Source: Planctomycetaceae bacterium (GTDB taxonomy: Bacteria > Planctomycetota > Planctomycetia > Pirellulales > PNKZ01). From it: a DNA stretch of 64,000 nt. The stretch spans positions 1 through 64,000 of the forward strand of contig JAEUIN010000273.1 of the NCBI GenBank assembly GCA_016793115.1, read 5' to 3'. The notes under the pieces were generated by a model that was given only the letters and a program-made list of their open reading frames with translations, did no database searches and was not told where the DNA came from. Position numbers and translations under genes: made by a program. How positions within the stretch are numbered: the stretch's first letter is position 1; every line of letters starts with the position of its first letter. This document shows positions 8,321 to 17,193 of this stretch, one piece after another.

Positions 8321-8551
8321 ATGTGGCGCTCGTTGTTCATCGCACTCGGGATTTCCGCCGTTATTTTGGGGGTCGAGTGCCTCTTGATTGAAAAAGCGGT
8401 CCTTGCGCGTCGCGAAGCCCCCGCCGCGGGCATGGAACAAAAGGTCGGGCGCAATCGCGAAATTATCCCGCCCGATTGGGCTCCCTGGAGCCTGATGTCG
8501 ACCGGTGCCGTGACCGTTTTGTATTCGTTCACCCTTCGCCGCGGCGGTTAG
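8321..8551 (+). CDS. Small two-segment membrane protein, 76 residues
   Basis: Hydrophobic residues 4-22 and 56-72 predict two membrane segments joined by a polar loop containing REIIPPDWAPWS. I recall similar small proteins with a conserved RE-I/V-PP-WAPWS motif in other planctomycetes, which supports a real gene. GAGGA lies 8 nt upstream of the ATG. It converges with the coiled-coil protein gene. Function unknown. Confidence 0.7.
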   Translation: MWRSLFIALGISAVILGVECLLIEKAVLARREAPAAGMEQKVGRNREIIPPDWAPWSLMSTGAVTVLYSFTLRRGG

Positions 8552-8594
8552 TCATAATCACGCCGGGACATTTTTCGCGGCCCTCGTTTGCCGC

Positions 8595-10379
8595 TTACTG
8601 CGCCGAAGGTACCTGTCGGAGCGCGTCGAAGTATTGCCGTTTTTGATCCCGACGGCCCCGTTCGAGCGGCTGATTCTCGACCTTCTGGGCATCCGAGCTG
8701 CCGCCGATTTGCGTTGCTTGCCGGCGAATCGCAGCCTGCACTTCAGTCTTCGCATTCGGCCCGCCGGCCGGCCCTTGGCCTCGCAGCCTTCCCGGCCCGA
8801 CTTCGCCTCGAGCACGCACAACTCGGCCTTCGTCAGCTTCCGAGGTCGACCCTACCGGCGTTGGCTCGCGTTCCCTTGATCCGTTTCCAATCCCTTGCGA
8901 CACATCCGCGCCGGCCTCGGCATCTCTTGGCGACGGACCGGAATGCCCCGGTTCACCAGGCTCGCGATTCGCTTCGCCGGCGGCTCCCGCGCCGGGCGTT
9001 TCGTTGCCAGGGTCGGCTGAGGTGTCCGTCGGCGCGTTTTCGCGCAGCTGCGATTTCGCTGCCGCGATGTCACGTTGCGCACGTTTCAGAAGCTCTCCTT
9101 CAGTCGCGTCGGCTTCGAGTTTCTCCAACGTGCTCGATAATTGCCGTTGCCCGCCGGCCGCATCCGAATCGTCGCGTAACTCGTCTGCCGTCTGCGTCAG
9201 GGCACGACTCAATCCTTGCCAAGCTTCGCTCGGCGAAGCAATTCGCGGCTCAGCGTTTTTCCCCTCCGATGGGGCCGCCGACGTTTCGCTCGGCGACGAC
9301 ATTTCATCCGGCGCGCCACCTGCCGACGACATAGCGGGATCATTCGGCCGCTCCGGCGCAGTTGCCGCCGGTTCAGCCTCGGCGTCATCGGCCAAACGCT
9401 CCACTTGCTCGCTCCATTCCTCCAGGCTTGCCGCGAATTTCTCGCGCTCCGCGGCGTCTACGTTCGGCCGGGCAAAATCGCGACTCAGTTGCTCCAGCGC
9501 CTCGGCCGCCCGCGTAAATTCGCCTTGGCGTAAGGCCTGCGTGAAGGCGTCGTCCCCCGTCGAGGTCGCCCCCCCGCCTGCTCGGAGTTCGCGACGCAGC
9601 CGATCGCCGGCGCTCAATTCGTCGCGTCGCCGCGCCAATTCCTCCGCCATGTCGTTCAATACGATCATCGCTTCGCGCCGCGCCGGCGGGTCGGCGGCCG
9701 CCTGCATCGAGCGGGCTTGTTCCCGCATTTGCTCCAAGATCGCCGCCGCTTCGAGCGACGACAATCCCAGAGCTTCTTCACGCCGGCGGGCAAGCATCTT
9801 CTCCAGCGCCGAAAGCCCGGAGCGCACCGCCGCCGCCTCCTCGGCAGCTGGTACATTTTGCGTCGCGACGTCGCGGGCGGGGGGCCACGCGGCCGTCGCG
9901 GCGAACAGCGCGACGGCGCAGGCGAGCGGCCGGCGGCGGTGCATGTTCCACTCGTGGGGAAACGACGCGGCAAGATCAAGATCGGCGATTCGGCGCAAGG
10001 CGTCATAAACGACGACGTCGACTCGTGTAGACAATGCCGTTGCGACCCGCTCCTGCAAACGGCAGCGCCGGTCGAGTTCGATCGCCGCCGCCTCAAAACT
10101 CGGGCGGCGCAACAAACTCCAGGCCGCGGTCACGACGGCCGCGCAGCCGGTCGACGCAACAAGAACGACCGGCCAGCTGAGTTCGCGCCCGGTAAACTTC
10201 GCACCCGCGACAAGCACGCTACCGCACGCTAGCGCCACCGACGCCGTCCGCGGCCAAGTTTTGAGGGCAATCGCCAGCGTCAACCGACGTCGAGCCTGAG
10301 CGACGCACGTTTCAAGGCGTACGAGCGCTTGCCGGCAGCGGTCGGTCACCGGACGTTCGGGGAGAATGCTCGTCGCCAT
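8595..10379 (-). CDS. Coiled-coil membrane protein (DUF4175-like)
   Basis: A 594-residue protein. The N-terminus has two hydrophobic segments (about 45-62 and 70-88) and a third near 150-167. Long Glu/Ala/Arg-rich helices follow (about 180-340), likely coiled coil, then a low-complexity Pro/Ser/Gly/Glu linker and a conserved-looking C-terminus with LERGRRDQKRQYFDAL. This layout matches DUF4175-type planctomycete proteins usually found beside MoxR AAA ATPase, DUF58 and von Willebrand genes. None of those partners is next to it here. Function unknown, possibly an envelope scaffold. ATG at 10379; divergent from the DCC oxidoreductase gene. Confidence 0.65.
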   Translation of the reverse strand: MATSILPERPVTDRCRQALVRLETCVAQARRRLTLAIALKTWPRTASVALACGSVLVAGAKFTGRELSWPVVLVASTGCAAVVTAAWSLLRRPSFEAAAIELDRRCRLQERVATALSTRVDVVVYDALRRIADLDLAASFPHEWNMHRRRPLACAVALFAATAAWPPARDVATQNVPAAEEAAAVRSGLSALEKMLARRREEALGLSSLEAAAILEQMREQARSMQAAADPPARREAMIVLNDMAEELARRRDELSAGDRLRRELRAGGGATSTGDDAFTQALRQGEFTRAAEALEQLSRDFARPNVDAAEREKFAASLEEWSEQVERLADDAEAEPAATAPERPNDPAMSSAGGAPDEMSSPSETSAAPSEGKNAEPRIASPSEAWQGLSRALTQTADELRDDSDAAGGQRQLSSTLEKLEADATEGELLKRAQRDIAAAKSQLRENAPTDTSADPGNETPGAGAAGEANREPGEPGHSGPSPRDAEAGADVSQGIGNGSREREPTPVGSTSEADEGRVVRARGEVGPGRLRGQGPAGGPNAKTEVQAAIRRQATQIGGSSDAQKVENQPLERGRRDQKRQYFDALRQVPSAQ

Positions 10380-10517
10380 AAGTTATGGAACTGTCGCCGC
10401 TATCGTTACTTGCGTGCCGTTCAACCGCCCGCCCGCCTCACCGAATCGCCGTTGCTCGAACGCCCGGGGTGCCGATACCGTATATTAGAGAAGACGGTTT
10501 GTACGAAAGGCAAGCAT

Positions 10518-10982
10518 ATGGCTGCGACAACGCTTCACGAACCCGCCGCGAACGAAGCCGCTACTGCGCTACCGTCGCCGGCCGAGCGGCCGCAAGCCGA
10601 CGTCGTGATCTACGACGGCGAGTGCAAGTTTTGCACGGCCAGCGTTCACAAGCTCCGCCGGTTCGACAAACGCGGCCGGCTCGCCTTCATCTCGCTGCAC
10701 GATCCCGAGGTGCACCGACGTTGGCCGGAATTGTCCTACGACGACCTCATGGCCTATCTCTACGTCTGCACGCCCGACGGCCGCAAGTTCCGCGGGGCCG
10801 AGGCCTTCAAGTATCTGAGCACGAAGCTCCCCGCCCTCTATTGGATGGCGCCGGCGCTCCACATTCCCGGCCTGATGCCGCTGTATCAAGTCTTCTATCG
10901 GGCCTTCGCCAAGCGGCGTTATCGCTTCGGCCGCATCGAAAGCTGCGAAAACGGCACCTGCAAGCTTCCGGCCCGTCGCTAG
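10518..10982 (+). CDS. DCC-family thiol-disulfide oxidoreductase (DUF393)
   Basis: A 154-residue protein. After a 26-residue Ala/Pro-rich lead, residues 29-40 read VVIYDGECKFCT, the family signature, with a redox CxxC at Cys36 and Cys39. The remainder (LRRFDKRGRLAFISLHDPE, GAEAFKYL) matches the DUF393 thioredoxin-like fold, and a C-terminal amphipathic stretch carries FAKRRYRFG. The ATG at 10518 is chosen because the family domain starts soon after and AAGG precedes it; the longer frame from 10329 is unlikely. Predicted cytoplasmic redox protein with unknown partner. It is followed by fumC on the same strand, but after a 185-bp gap. Confidence 0.85.
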   Translation: MAATTLHEPAANEAATALPSPAERPQADVVIYDGECKFCTASVHKLRRFDKRGRLAFISLHDPEVHRRWPELSYDDLMAYLYVCTPDGRKFRGAEAFKYLSTKLPALYWMAPALHIPGLMPLYQVFYRAFAKRRYRFGRIESCENGTCKLPARR

Positions 10983-11072
10983 GTCTGCGCCTCGGCGGCT
11001 CGTCCGCGGCCCCGGCGCGGCTCTCGGTCGGAGCCTCTACGCGAGCCCCCTCGTTCGTCGCCGGATTCCCCG

Positions 11073-11078
11073 TATAAT
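11073..11078 (+). promoter_or_regulatory. Possible -10 element upstream of fumC
   Basis: TATAAT lies 90 bp before the fumC start codon, in otherwise GC-rich DNA. The best -35 at suitable spacing is weak, so this is only a candidate. Confidence 0.35.
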
Positions 11079-11167
11079 CGGCGGCGTCGCCCGACTTTTT
11101 GGGCTTTTTTCCCGTGTTCTATTGCGCCGAGCCGGCTTCAGGCCCGCGGCCCAATCGCCATCAAGCT

Positions 11168-12592
<1,425 letters not shown>

Positions 12593-12661
12593 GCGAACGC
12601 AGAAGTCGAAACGCAAAAGTCGAAACTCGGAAGCGAAAGTCGACGGCGAGACGCTCCAACA

Positions 12662-12680
12662 CCTCTCCCGCCGGGAGAGG
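12662..12680. repeat. Short perfect palindrome after fumC
   Basis: CCTCTCCCG, one base, then CGGGAGAGG. It lies downstream of fumC within a GC-rich spacer and resembles the dispersed palindromes elsewhere in this window. No T-tract follows, so it is not a classical terminator. Confidence 0.5.
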
Positions 12681-12814
12681 TCGACACGGCGGAGCCGTCG
12701 CGGGTGAGAGCCGCGCCGTCCAACGGTTGGTCACGGAGCTCGATCGACGTCGCGGCGCCCGCGTTGATCGCAGCGACGTACGATCGTCCGCAACATCAAA
12801 CGAAACGCCGCGCG

Positions 12815-12859
12815 ACCCTCATCCGCCCTGCGGGCACCTTCTTCCGGCGGGAGAAGGGT
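12815..12859. repeat. Dispersed palindromic repeat, family A copy 1
   Basis: A 45-bp element beginning ACCCTCATCCGCCCTGC and ending CGGGAGAAGGGT, with ends that can pair (ACCCT/AGGGT). A second copy at 16062-16106 differs at two positions. Both also share the bases CGCG just before. This is an intergenic REP-like element. Confidence 0.75.
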
Positions 12860-12885
12860 GATGCACGAGCGGAGAGTTGGAAAAC

Positions 12886-13149
12886 ATGCCTACCCTCTTC
12901 ATCCCGCACCAGCTTCGCGAACTTACCGCCGGGCTCGATCGTCTGGAGATTCCCGCAGGCACGTTGCGACAGGCGTTGCGAGCCGTCGAAGCCGACTATC
13001 CGGAGTTCGTCGCCCAGGTTCGCCAAGGCGACGGGCTGCTTCCCGGCCTCGCCGCTTCGATCGACGGCAACTTCGCCGCGCGCGGACTGCTCGCCCAGAT
13101 CGGCCCCGCGAGCGAAGTGCATTTGCTGCCGGCCGTCGGCGGCGGCTAA
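12886..13149 (+). CDS. MoaD/ThiS-like ubiquitin-fold protein
   Basis: An 87-residue protein with the size and pattern of a sulfur-carrier beta-grasp protein: an N-terminal strand PTLFIPHQL, a helix (TLRQALRAVEADYPEF), and a C-terminus SEVHLLPAVGGG ending in the Gly-Gly needed for adenylation and thiocarboxylation. The ATG is at 12886; a TTG at 12877 is possible but weaker, and GGAG precedes. It may serve molybdopterin synthesis, tungsten cofactor or another sulfur-transfer route. No MoaE, MoeB or ThiF gene is nearby, so the pathway is open. Confidence 0.8.
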   Translation: MPTLFIPHQLRELTAGLDRLEIPAGTLRQALRAVEADYPEFVAQVRQGDGLLPGLAASIDGNFAARGLLAQIGPASEVHLLPAVGGG

Positions 13150-13263
13150 CATGCGCAGAAATCAATACTGTAGGGATCGCCCTCCGTGGCGTTCCGTCGC
13201 CTGGCACCAGCTTCATGGAACGCCGCAGAGGGCGTTGCCGACAAAGCCAAGAGAGCACACACC

Positions 13264-14346
13264 ATGACGCAGAAAATCGGCATCGTTACCGGCGGCGGCG
13301 ATTGTCCCGGGCTCAACGCCGTAATCCGCGCCGTCACGAAAGCCGCAAACTTGCGCGGCTGGGACGCCGTCGGCGTCTTCGGCGGCTTCGAAGGCTTGCT
13401 CAATCCCGAGCGCTGCAAGACGCTCTGCACGCGCGACCTCGACGGCTTGCTCACGCGCGGCGGCACCGTCCTCGGCACCGCCAATCGCGGTCGATTCTCG
13501 GCCAAGACCGGTCACGGCGAAATCCGCGCTCTGCCGAAAGACTTGCTCGACGACACGCAAGCCGGCTGCGCGGCCCTCGGGATCAGTGCGCTGGTCTGCA
13601 TCGGCGGCGACGGCACGCTGACCATCGCCAATCAACTCCATAAGCACGGCATTCCGGTCGTCGGCGTCCCCAAGACGATCGACAACGACGTGCTCGGCAC
13701 CGAAACCACGTTCGGCTTCGACTCGGCCGTGAGCTGCGCGACCGACGCGCTCGACCGACTTCACAGCACGGCCGAAAGCCACGGCCGAATCATGGTGCTC
13801 GAGGTTATGGGGCGCTACGCCGGCTGGATCGCCGCCTACGCCGGACTCTCCGGCGGAGCCGACGTTATCTTGATTCCCGAAATCCCGTTCCAATACGAAA
13901 GCATCTGCCGCAAGGTCAAAGATCGCGCCGCGCGGGGCCGGAACTTCACCATGATCGTCGCCGCTGAAGGAGCCTGCCCGTGCGGCGGCGAACTCGTCAC
14001 GTCGACCGCGCAAGAAGCCAACCGCGAAGCGCGGCTCGGCGGAGTGGGCAACATGATCGCCGCGGAGTTGCAGAAGCTCACCGGGCAGGAGGCCCGTTGC
14101 GTCGTGCTCGGCCATCTGCAACGGGGCGGCTCGCCGACGGCGATCGACCGGGCGCTCTGCACGATGTTCGGCACCAAAGCCGTGGAGCTCATCGCCGACG
14201 GCCGCACCGGCCGCATGGTCAGCTTCATCGGCGGCCGCATCACGAGCATGCCGCTGGAAGAAGCCGGCGGCGGCATCCGCACCGTGCCGACGGATAGCGG
14301 GCTAGTCAAAACGGCCCGCGCCATCGGCGTTTGTTTCGGAGATTGA
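13264..14346 (+). CDS. pfkA: 6-phosphofructokinase, group A, likely ATP-dependent
   Basis: A 360-residue glycolytic enzyme phosphorylating fructose 6-phosphate. N-terminal GGGDCPGLNAVIR (residues 10-22) binds the nucleotide; GGDGT is at 114-118, the catalytic PKTIDND at 136-142, then MGRYAGWIA and the C-terminal GHLQRGGSP. The donor-deciding pair is mixed: Gly117 as in ATP enzymes, Lys137 as in pyrophosphate enzymes. Long ATP-using PFKs of actinobacteria have the same Gly/Lys pair, so ATP is the better guess, without classical allosteric control. ATG at 13264. It is 114 bp downstream of the MoaD-like gene; its 3' end meets a large hairpin shared with a convergent gene. Confidence 0.92.
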   Translation: MTQKIGIVTGGGDCPGLNAVIRAVTKAANLRGWDAVGVFGGFEGLLNPERCKTLCTRDLDGLLTRGGTVLGTANRGRFSAKTGHGEIRALPKDLLDDTQAGCAALGISALVCIGGDGTLTIANQLHKHGIPVVGVPKTIDNDVLGTETTFGFDSAVSCATDALDRLHSTAESHGRIMVLEVMGRYAGWIAAYAGLSGGADVILIPEIPFQYESICRKVKDRAARGRNFTMIVAAEGACPCGGELVTSTAQEANREARLGGVGNMIAAELQKLTGQEARCVVLGHLQRGGSPTAIDRALCTMFGTKAVELIADGRTGRMVSFIGGRITSMPLEEAGGGIRTVPTDSGLVKTARAIGVCFGD

Positions 14347-14349
14347 ATA

Positions 14350-14426
14350 GCGAGCGGCGGGGTTGATCCCCGCCGTCTGAAATAGACGGCCGCAAGCAGA
14401 CGGCGGGGATGAACCCCGCCGCTCGC
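14350..14426. repeat. Large inverted repeat between convergent genes
   Basis: Two 30-bp arms (14350-14379 and 14397-14426) pair at 29 of 30 positions around a 17-nt loop; each arm contains GGCGGGG and CCCCGCCGTCTG and is itself partly self-complementary. It fills the whole gap between the stop codons of pfkA and the Gfo/Idh gene and probably ends transcription from both sides, although T-tracts are missing. Confidence 0.85.
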
Positions 14427-15403
14427 TAGTCGACGTCCACCCAACCGTCCGTCGTGAGCGACTTCTTGACCGCTTCGTTCCAGGCGAAGATCGGCAGGGC
14501 GATTTCGACCGGGGAGATCGTCTGCTTGCCGGCGAGGACGGCATCGACGAACGCACTGGCCGGGTTGTTTTCCGGCAGCATGTCGGCGATCGGTTCGACT
14601 TGGTTTTGCTTGGCCCGCAAAAGTTGCTCGGTGCGGAGCAAGAGGTCGGCACGTTCGCAGTGCAGGTGAATGTCTTCGCGGTAGTGGTGGGCGTCGCCGA
14701 CATAATGCGCGGCCAGCCCGATGCCGCCTGCGAACTCGGCGAGGATCCGCGTGACGACTTGCACCTGCGTGCCGCGCGTCTCGCCGACGGCGTAGAGCCG
14801 CTCGGCTTTGCGGCCGGTCAGATAGTGCACGACGTCGATCTGATGAATGCCCGCGTCGCCGCAATAGCCGAGATTCTGCGTTGGGTCGTTGCGCCAGGTG
14901 CCGGCGATCGAGTGCGACCAATGCTCGCAGGTAAACACGTGAACTTGCCGCACCGGGCCGTAGACGTCGGCCGACGCCGTCAACTCGCGGAGCGCCGTCG
15001 CATAGGCGGCTTTGTAGCGCCTTTGATGGGCGATCGAAACAATCTTGCCGCTTGCGTGCGCGCGGCGCGTGAGGTCTTCAATATGGTCGCGCCGCACGGC
15101 CAGCGGCTTCTCGCACATCACGTGCAGCCCGCGCTCCAGCGCCGCGCACACTTGTTCGTAGTGCAGGGCGTTGGGCGAGCAAAGCAGCACGCCGTCGAGG
15201 CGATGGTCGTCGAGCGCTCGCAAGAAGTCGGTCTCGACCGCGGCTTGCGGCCCGTACTCGGCGCGAAACGCCTCGGCCGCTTCGCGGCGGGGGTCGCAGA
15301 ACACGGCCCACCGCCGGCGGGCGTCGTTCTTCAAACACTCCGTGTGTCGCCGCGCGACGACGCCGCAACCGACCAAAGCGAGTTGAAGCTGATCCGTGGG
15401 CAT
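14426..15403 (-). CDS. Gfo/Idh/MocA family NAD(P)-dependent oxidoreductase
   Basis: A 325-residue protein. The N-terminal Rossmann fold has LALVGCGVVARRH (residues 7-19) and, near residue 95, the family motif CEKPLAV whose Lys is catalytic. The second half is the alpha/beta substrate domain, with GDAGIHQIDVVHYL where the catalytic His is usually found. Members oxidise or reduce sugars, inositols or sugar nucleotides; planctomycete genomes carry dozens and the substrate cannot be told here. ATG at 15403. The gene is convergent with pfkA and 22 bp downstream of the anti-sigma-like gene on the same strand. Confidence 0.9.
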   Translation of the reverse strand: MPTDQLQLALVGCGVVARRHTECLKNDARRRWAVFCDPRREAAEAFRAEYGPQAAVETDFLRALDDHRLDGVLLCSPNALHYEQVCAALERGLHVMCEKPLAVRRDHIEDLTRRAHASGKIVSIAHQRRYKAAYATALRELTASADVYGPVRQVHVFTCEHWSHSIAGTWRNDPTQNLGYCGDAGIHQIDVVHYLTGRKAERLYAVGETRGTQVQVVTRILAEFAGGIGLAAHYVGDAHHYREDIHLHCERADLLLRTEQLLRAKQNQVEPIADMLPENNPASAFVDAVLAGKQTISPVEIALPIFAWNEAVKKSLTTDGWVDVD

Positions 15404-15425
15404 GCGCGCCGGTTCCCTGAGACTG

Positions 15426-15833
15426 TCAATCGTTGCGCAAGCGGCCGACGCTCGACTCGAAGAACTTGCGCCGCCGCGAACCGATCGCTTCCGGCTGCTC
15501 TTGGCGACGGAGCCGCATGTCGTCGAGATTGGCGCGGCAGTAGCGGCAGCCGACGACGTCGAGATGGAGTTCGAGACCGCGGCGGCGGCGGTCGTCGAGC
15601 ACCCCGAGCAAATAGGCCCCGAGCGTGGCCCGATCGGCGCAGGTGATTCGCCGGCTTTGCCAAATCGCCCCGAGCGAGTGATCGCCCAAGTCGCGACGGC
15701 CGACGAGCGATTGCAGACGGGCCAACAGCGCGGGGTCGTCGCGCAACCGCTTCTCGACGTCGGCCGCCGCCTCGGCCGGCAGCGACTCGTCGAGATAGGC
15801 TTCGAGTTCGCGGTCGGAAAGTTCCGTGGTCAT
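15426..15833 (-). CDS. Zinc-finger anti-sigma-like protein
   Basis: A 135-residue protein. Residues 1-45 (MTTELSDRELEAYLDESLP...) resemble the N-terminal helices of anti-sigma factors, and residues 90-100 hold H-x5-C-x2-C (HLDVVGCRYC), close to the zinc-binding HxxxCxxC of ZAS domains. There is no membrane segment, so it is soluble. The ATG at 15833 is chosen because the longer frame upstream is low-complexity and overlaps repeats. No ECF sigma gene lies beside it, which is unusual for an anti-sigma factor. It could instead be a zinc-binding regulator of another kind. Confidence 0.65.
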   Translation of the reverse strand: MTTELSDRELEAYLDESLPAEAAADVEKRLRDDPALLARLQSLVGRRDLGDHSLGAIWQSRRITCADRATLGAYLLGVLDDRRRRGLELHLDVVGCRYCRANLDDMRLRRQEQPEAIGSRRRKFFESSVGRLRND

Positions 15834-16005
15834 GGCAATGTCGCGTGCGGCGGATTCGCCCGCCGATTGTAAGCGGCGGCGCAGGCGCGCGATAGCGGCG
15901 GGAAAAGCTTTATCGCCCTCGCCCGCCGGCAGAGGGCGGCCGCAGCGCAGCGGAGGCGGGCGCGGGACGGTTGGTGATGGGGCGCGATTGACTTCGCGGC
16001 GCTTT

Positions 16006-16033
16006 CGCCTCGAGCGCCGCGGCGCTCGAGGCG
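16006..16033. repeat. Perfect 28-bp palindrome
   Basis: CGCCTCGAGCGCC, GC, GGCGCTCGAGGCG. The sequence is fully self-complementary with CCGCGG at its centre. It lies between divergent genes and 28 bp before the family A repeat. Confidence 0.8.
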
Positions 16034-16061
16034 TTCCCAACACCCAACGCCGCGCGGCGCG

Positions 16062-16106
16062 ACCCTCATCCGCCCTGCGGGCACCTTCTCCCAGCGGGAG
16101 AAGGGT
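16062..16106. repeat. Dispersed palindromic repeat, family A copy 2
   Basis: The second copy of the 45-bp element at 12815-12859, with two differences (T to C and G to A in the CTTCTCCCAGCGG part). Preceded by GCGCG as in copy 1. Confidence 0.75.
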
Positions 16107-16224
16107 TCTTGGAATTCAGCGCCTCGTTTTGCATCCCCGTTCGGCCGACCTTATATTGCGGTTCACGTCGCCGATTTCCTCTTCGCAGCTTGTCGCACCG
16201 CCCGCGGCGGACCTTTGAGAGACT

Positions 16225-17139
16225 ATGAGCATGTTGGAGGCCGTTTGCCCGAACGGACATCATCTACAAGTTCCGCTGGAACATGCGGGGATGAAATTGC
16301 GTTGCCCGGCTCCCGGCTGCGGCGCGATCTTTCAGCTTTCGGCCACTTCGCCGACCGGCACGACCGTTCCGCTCGGCGGCGCGCCGGCGACCGGTCCCGG
16401 TTTGCAACCGCCTCCGCCCGGCATGACTCCGGCGCAAGCGCCGCTCTCCGGCGCGCAACCGGCCGGTTCGCAGTCGACGGGCGATCCGATCGCCTCGCGC
16501 TGGACCGGGACCGAACAAGGCGCGCAGCCGCAACCGGCTCCGGCCGTGCCGGCGGCGGCGCGCCCCTCGTTCGCCGTCGCGCCGCGGTTGCCCGCGCCGA
16601 GTTCCGGCTTGCTCTCGGCGGCGCAGGCCGTGCTGATGATCGGGTTGGTCATGGTGCTCGGGGCCCGCGGTTGCGATAGCCTCGGCATTCGCAACGTGGC
16701 CCGCTTGAAGGCCAAGCTCGACTACGAGAAGCGGGTGTTCGAGAACGAATACAACGTGGTGATGGCGGGCCTGACGCGCGAACTGCAGGCCGAGAAGATC
16801 ACGGACAAGCAGCGAACCGACGTCGAAAAACGGATCGCCGATCTGCGCAAGAGCCACGAAAACGAAAAGAGCGTGCGAGAAGACGATTGGAACGCCATGC
16901 AAAGCGCGGCCGACGAGGCGTCGTCGTCGAATATCGTTTGGGGCTACTGGCGCGAGCTGACTTTCGTCGTCGGCACGATTCTGTTGTCGCTCGGCTTGGT
17001 GGCCGTGGGGCTCGGCAGCCCGGGACCGGAACGCTACTTGAGCCTCGGGATGCTGGGCATCATCGTATTCAGCGTCTACGTGGGGGGCATCGCGTGGTTC
17101 GGGACGGCGATGTCGCAGGCGCTAGGCATTGGGCGGTGA
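16225..17139 (+). CDS. Zinc-ribbon and coiled-coil membrane protein
   Basis: A 304-residue protein. Residues 6-37 look like a zinc ribbon (VCPNGHHLQVP, then KLRCPAPGCGAIF: Cys8, Cys27 and Cys32 with His12). A Pro/Gly/Gln-rich linker runs to about 130. A first membrane segment at about 133-150 precedes a highly charged coiled coil (about 155-225), and two more segments follow at about 238-258 and 270-290. The coiled coil would sit on one side between membrane helices. I do not recognise a family beyond the zinc-ribbon start typical of planctomycete proteins. ATG at 16225; an ATG two codons later is equally possible. Confidence 0.7.
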   Translation: MSMLEAVCPNGHHLQVPLEHAGMKLRCPAPGCGAIFQLSATSPTGTTVPLGGAPATGPGLQPPPPGMTPAQAPLSGAQPAGSQSTGDPIASRWTGTEQGAQPQPAPAVPAAARPSFAVAPRLPAPSSGLLSAAQAVLMIGLVMVLGARGCDSLGIRNVARLKAKLDYEKRVFENEYNVVMAGLTRELQAEKITDKQRTDVEKRIADLRKSHENEKSVREDDWNAMQSAADEASSSNIVWGYWRELTFVVGTILLSLGLVAVGLGSPGPERYLSLGMLGIIVFSVYVGGIAWFGTAMSQALGIGR

Positions 17140-17193
17140 CGAGTAGTTGCTAGGGGCCGGGCGCCAGTTGCCAGGCGCCAGGCGACTGCTTCC

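Larger units (their letters stand above)
15834..16224. other. Repeat-rich intergenic region
   Basis: About 390 bp between divergent genes. It holds a GC-rich hairpin near 15918-15940, the 28-bp palindrome at 16006-16033 and family A repeat copy 2 at 16062-16106. The remainder, 16110-16224, should contain the promoter for the zinc-ribbon membrane protein gene. No credible reading frame. Confidence 0.6.
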
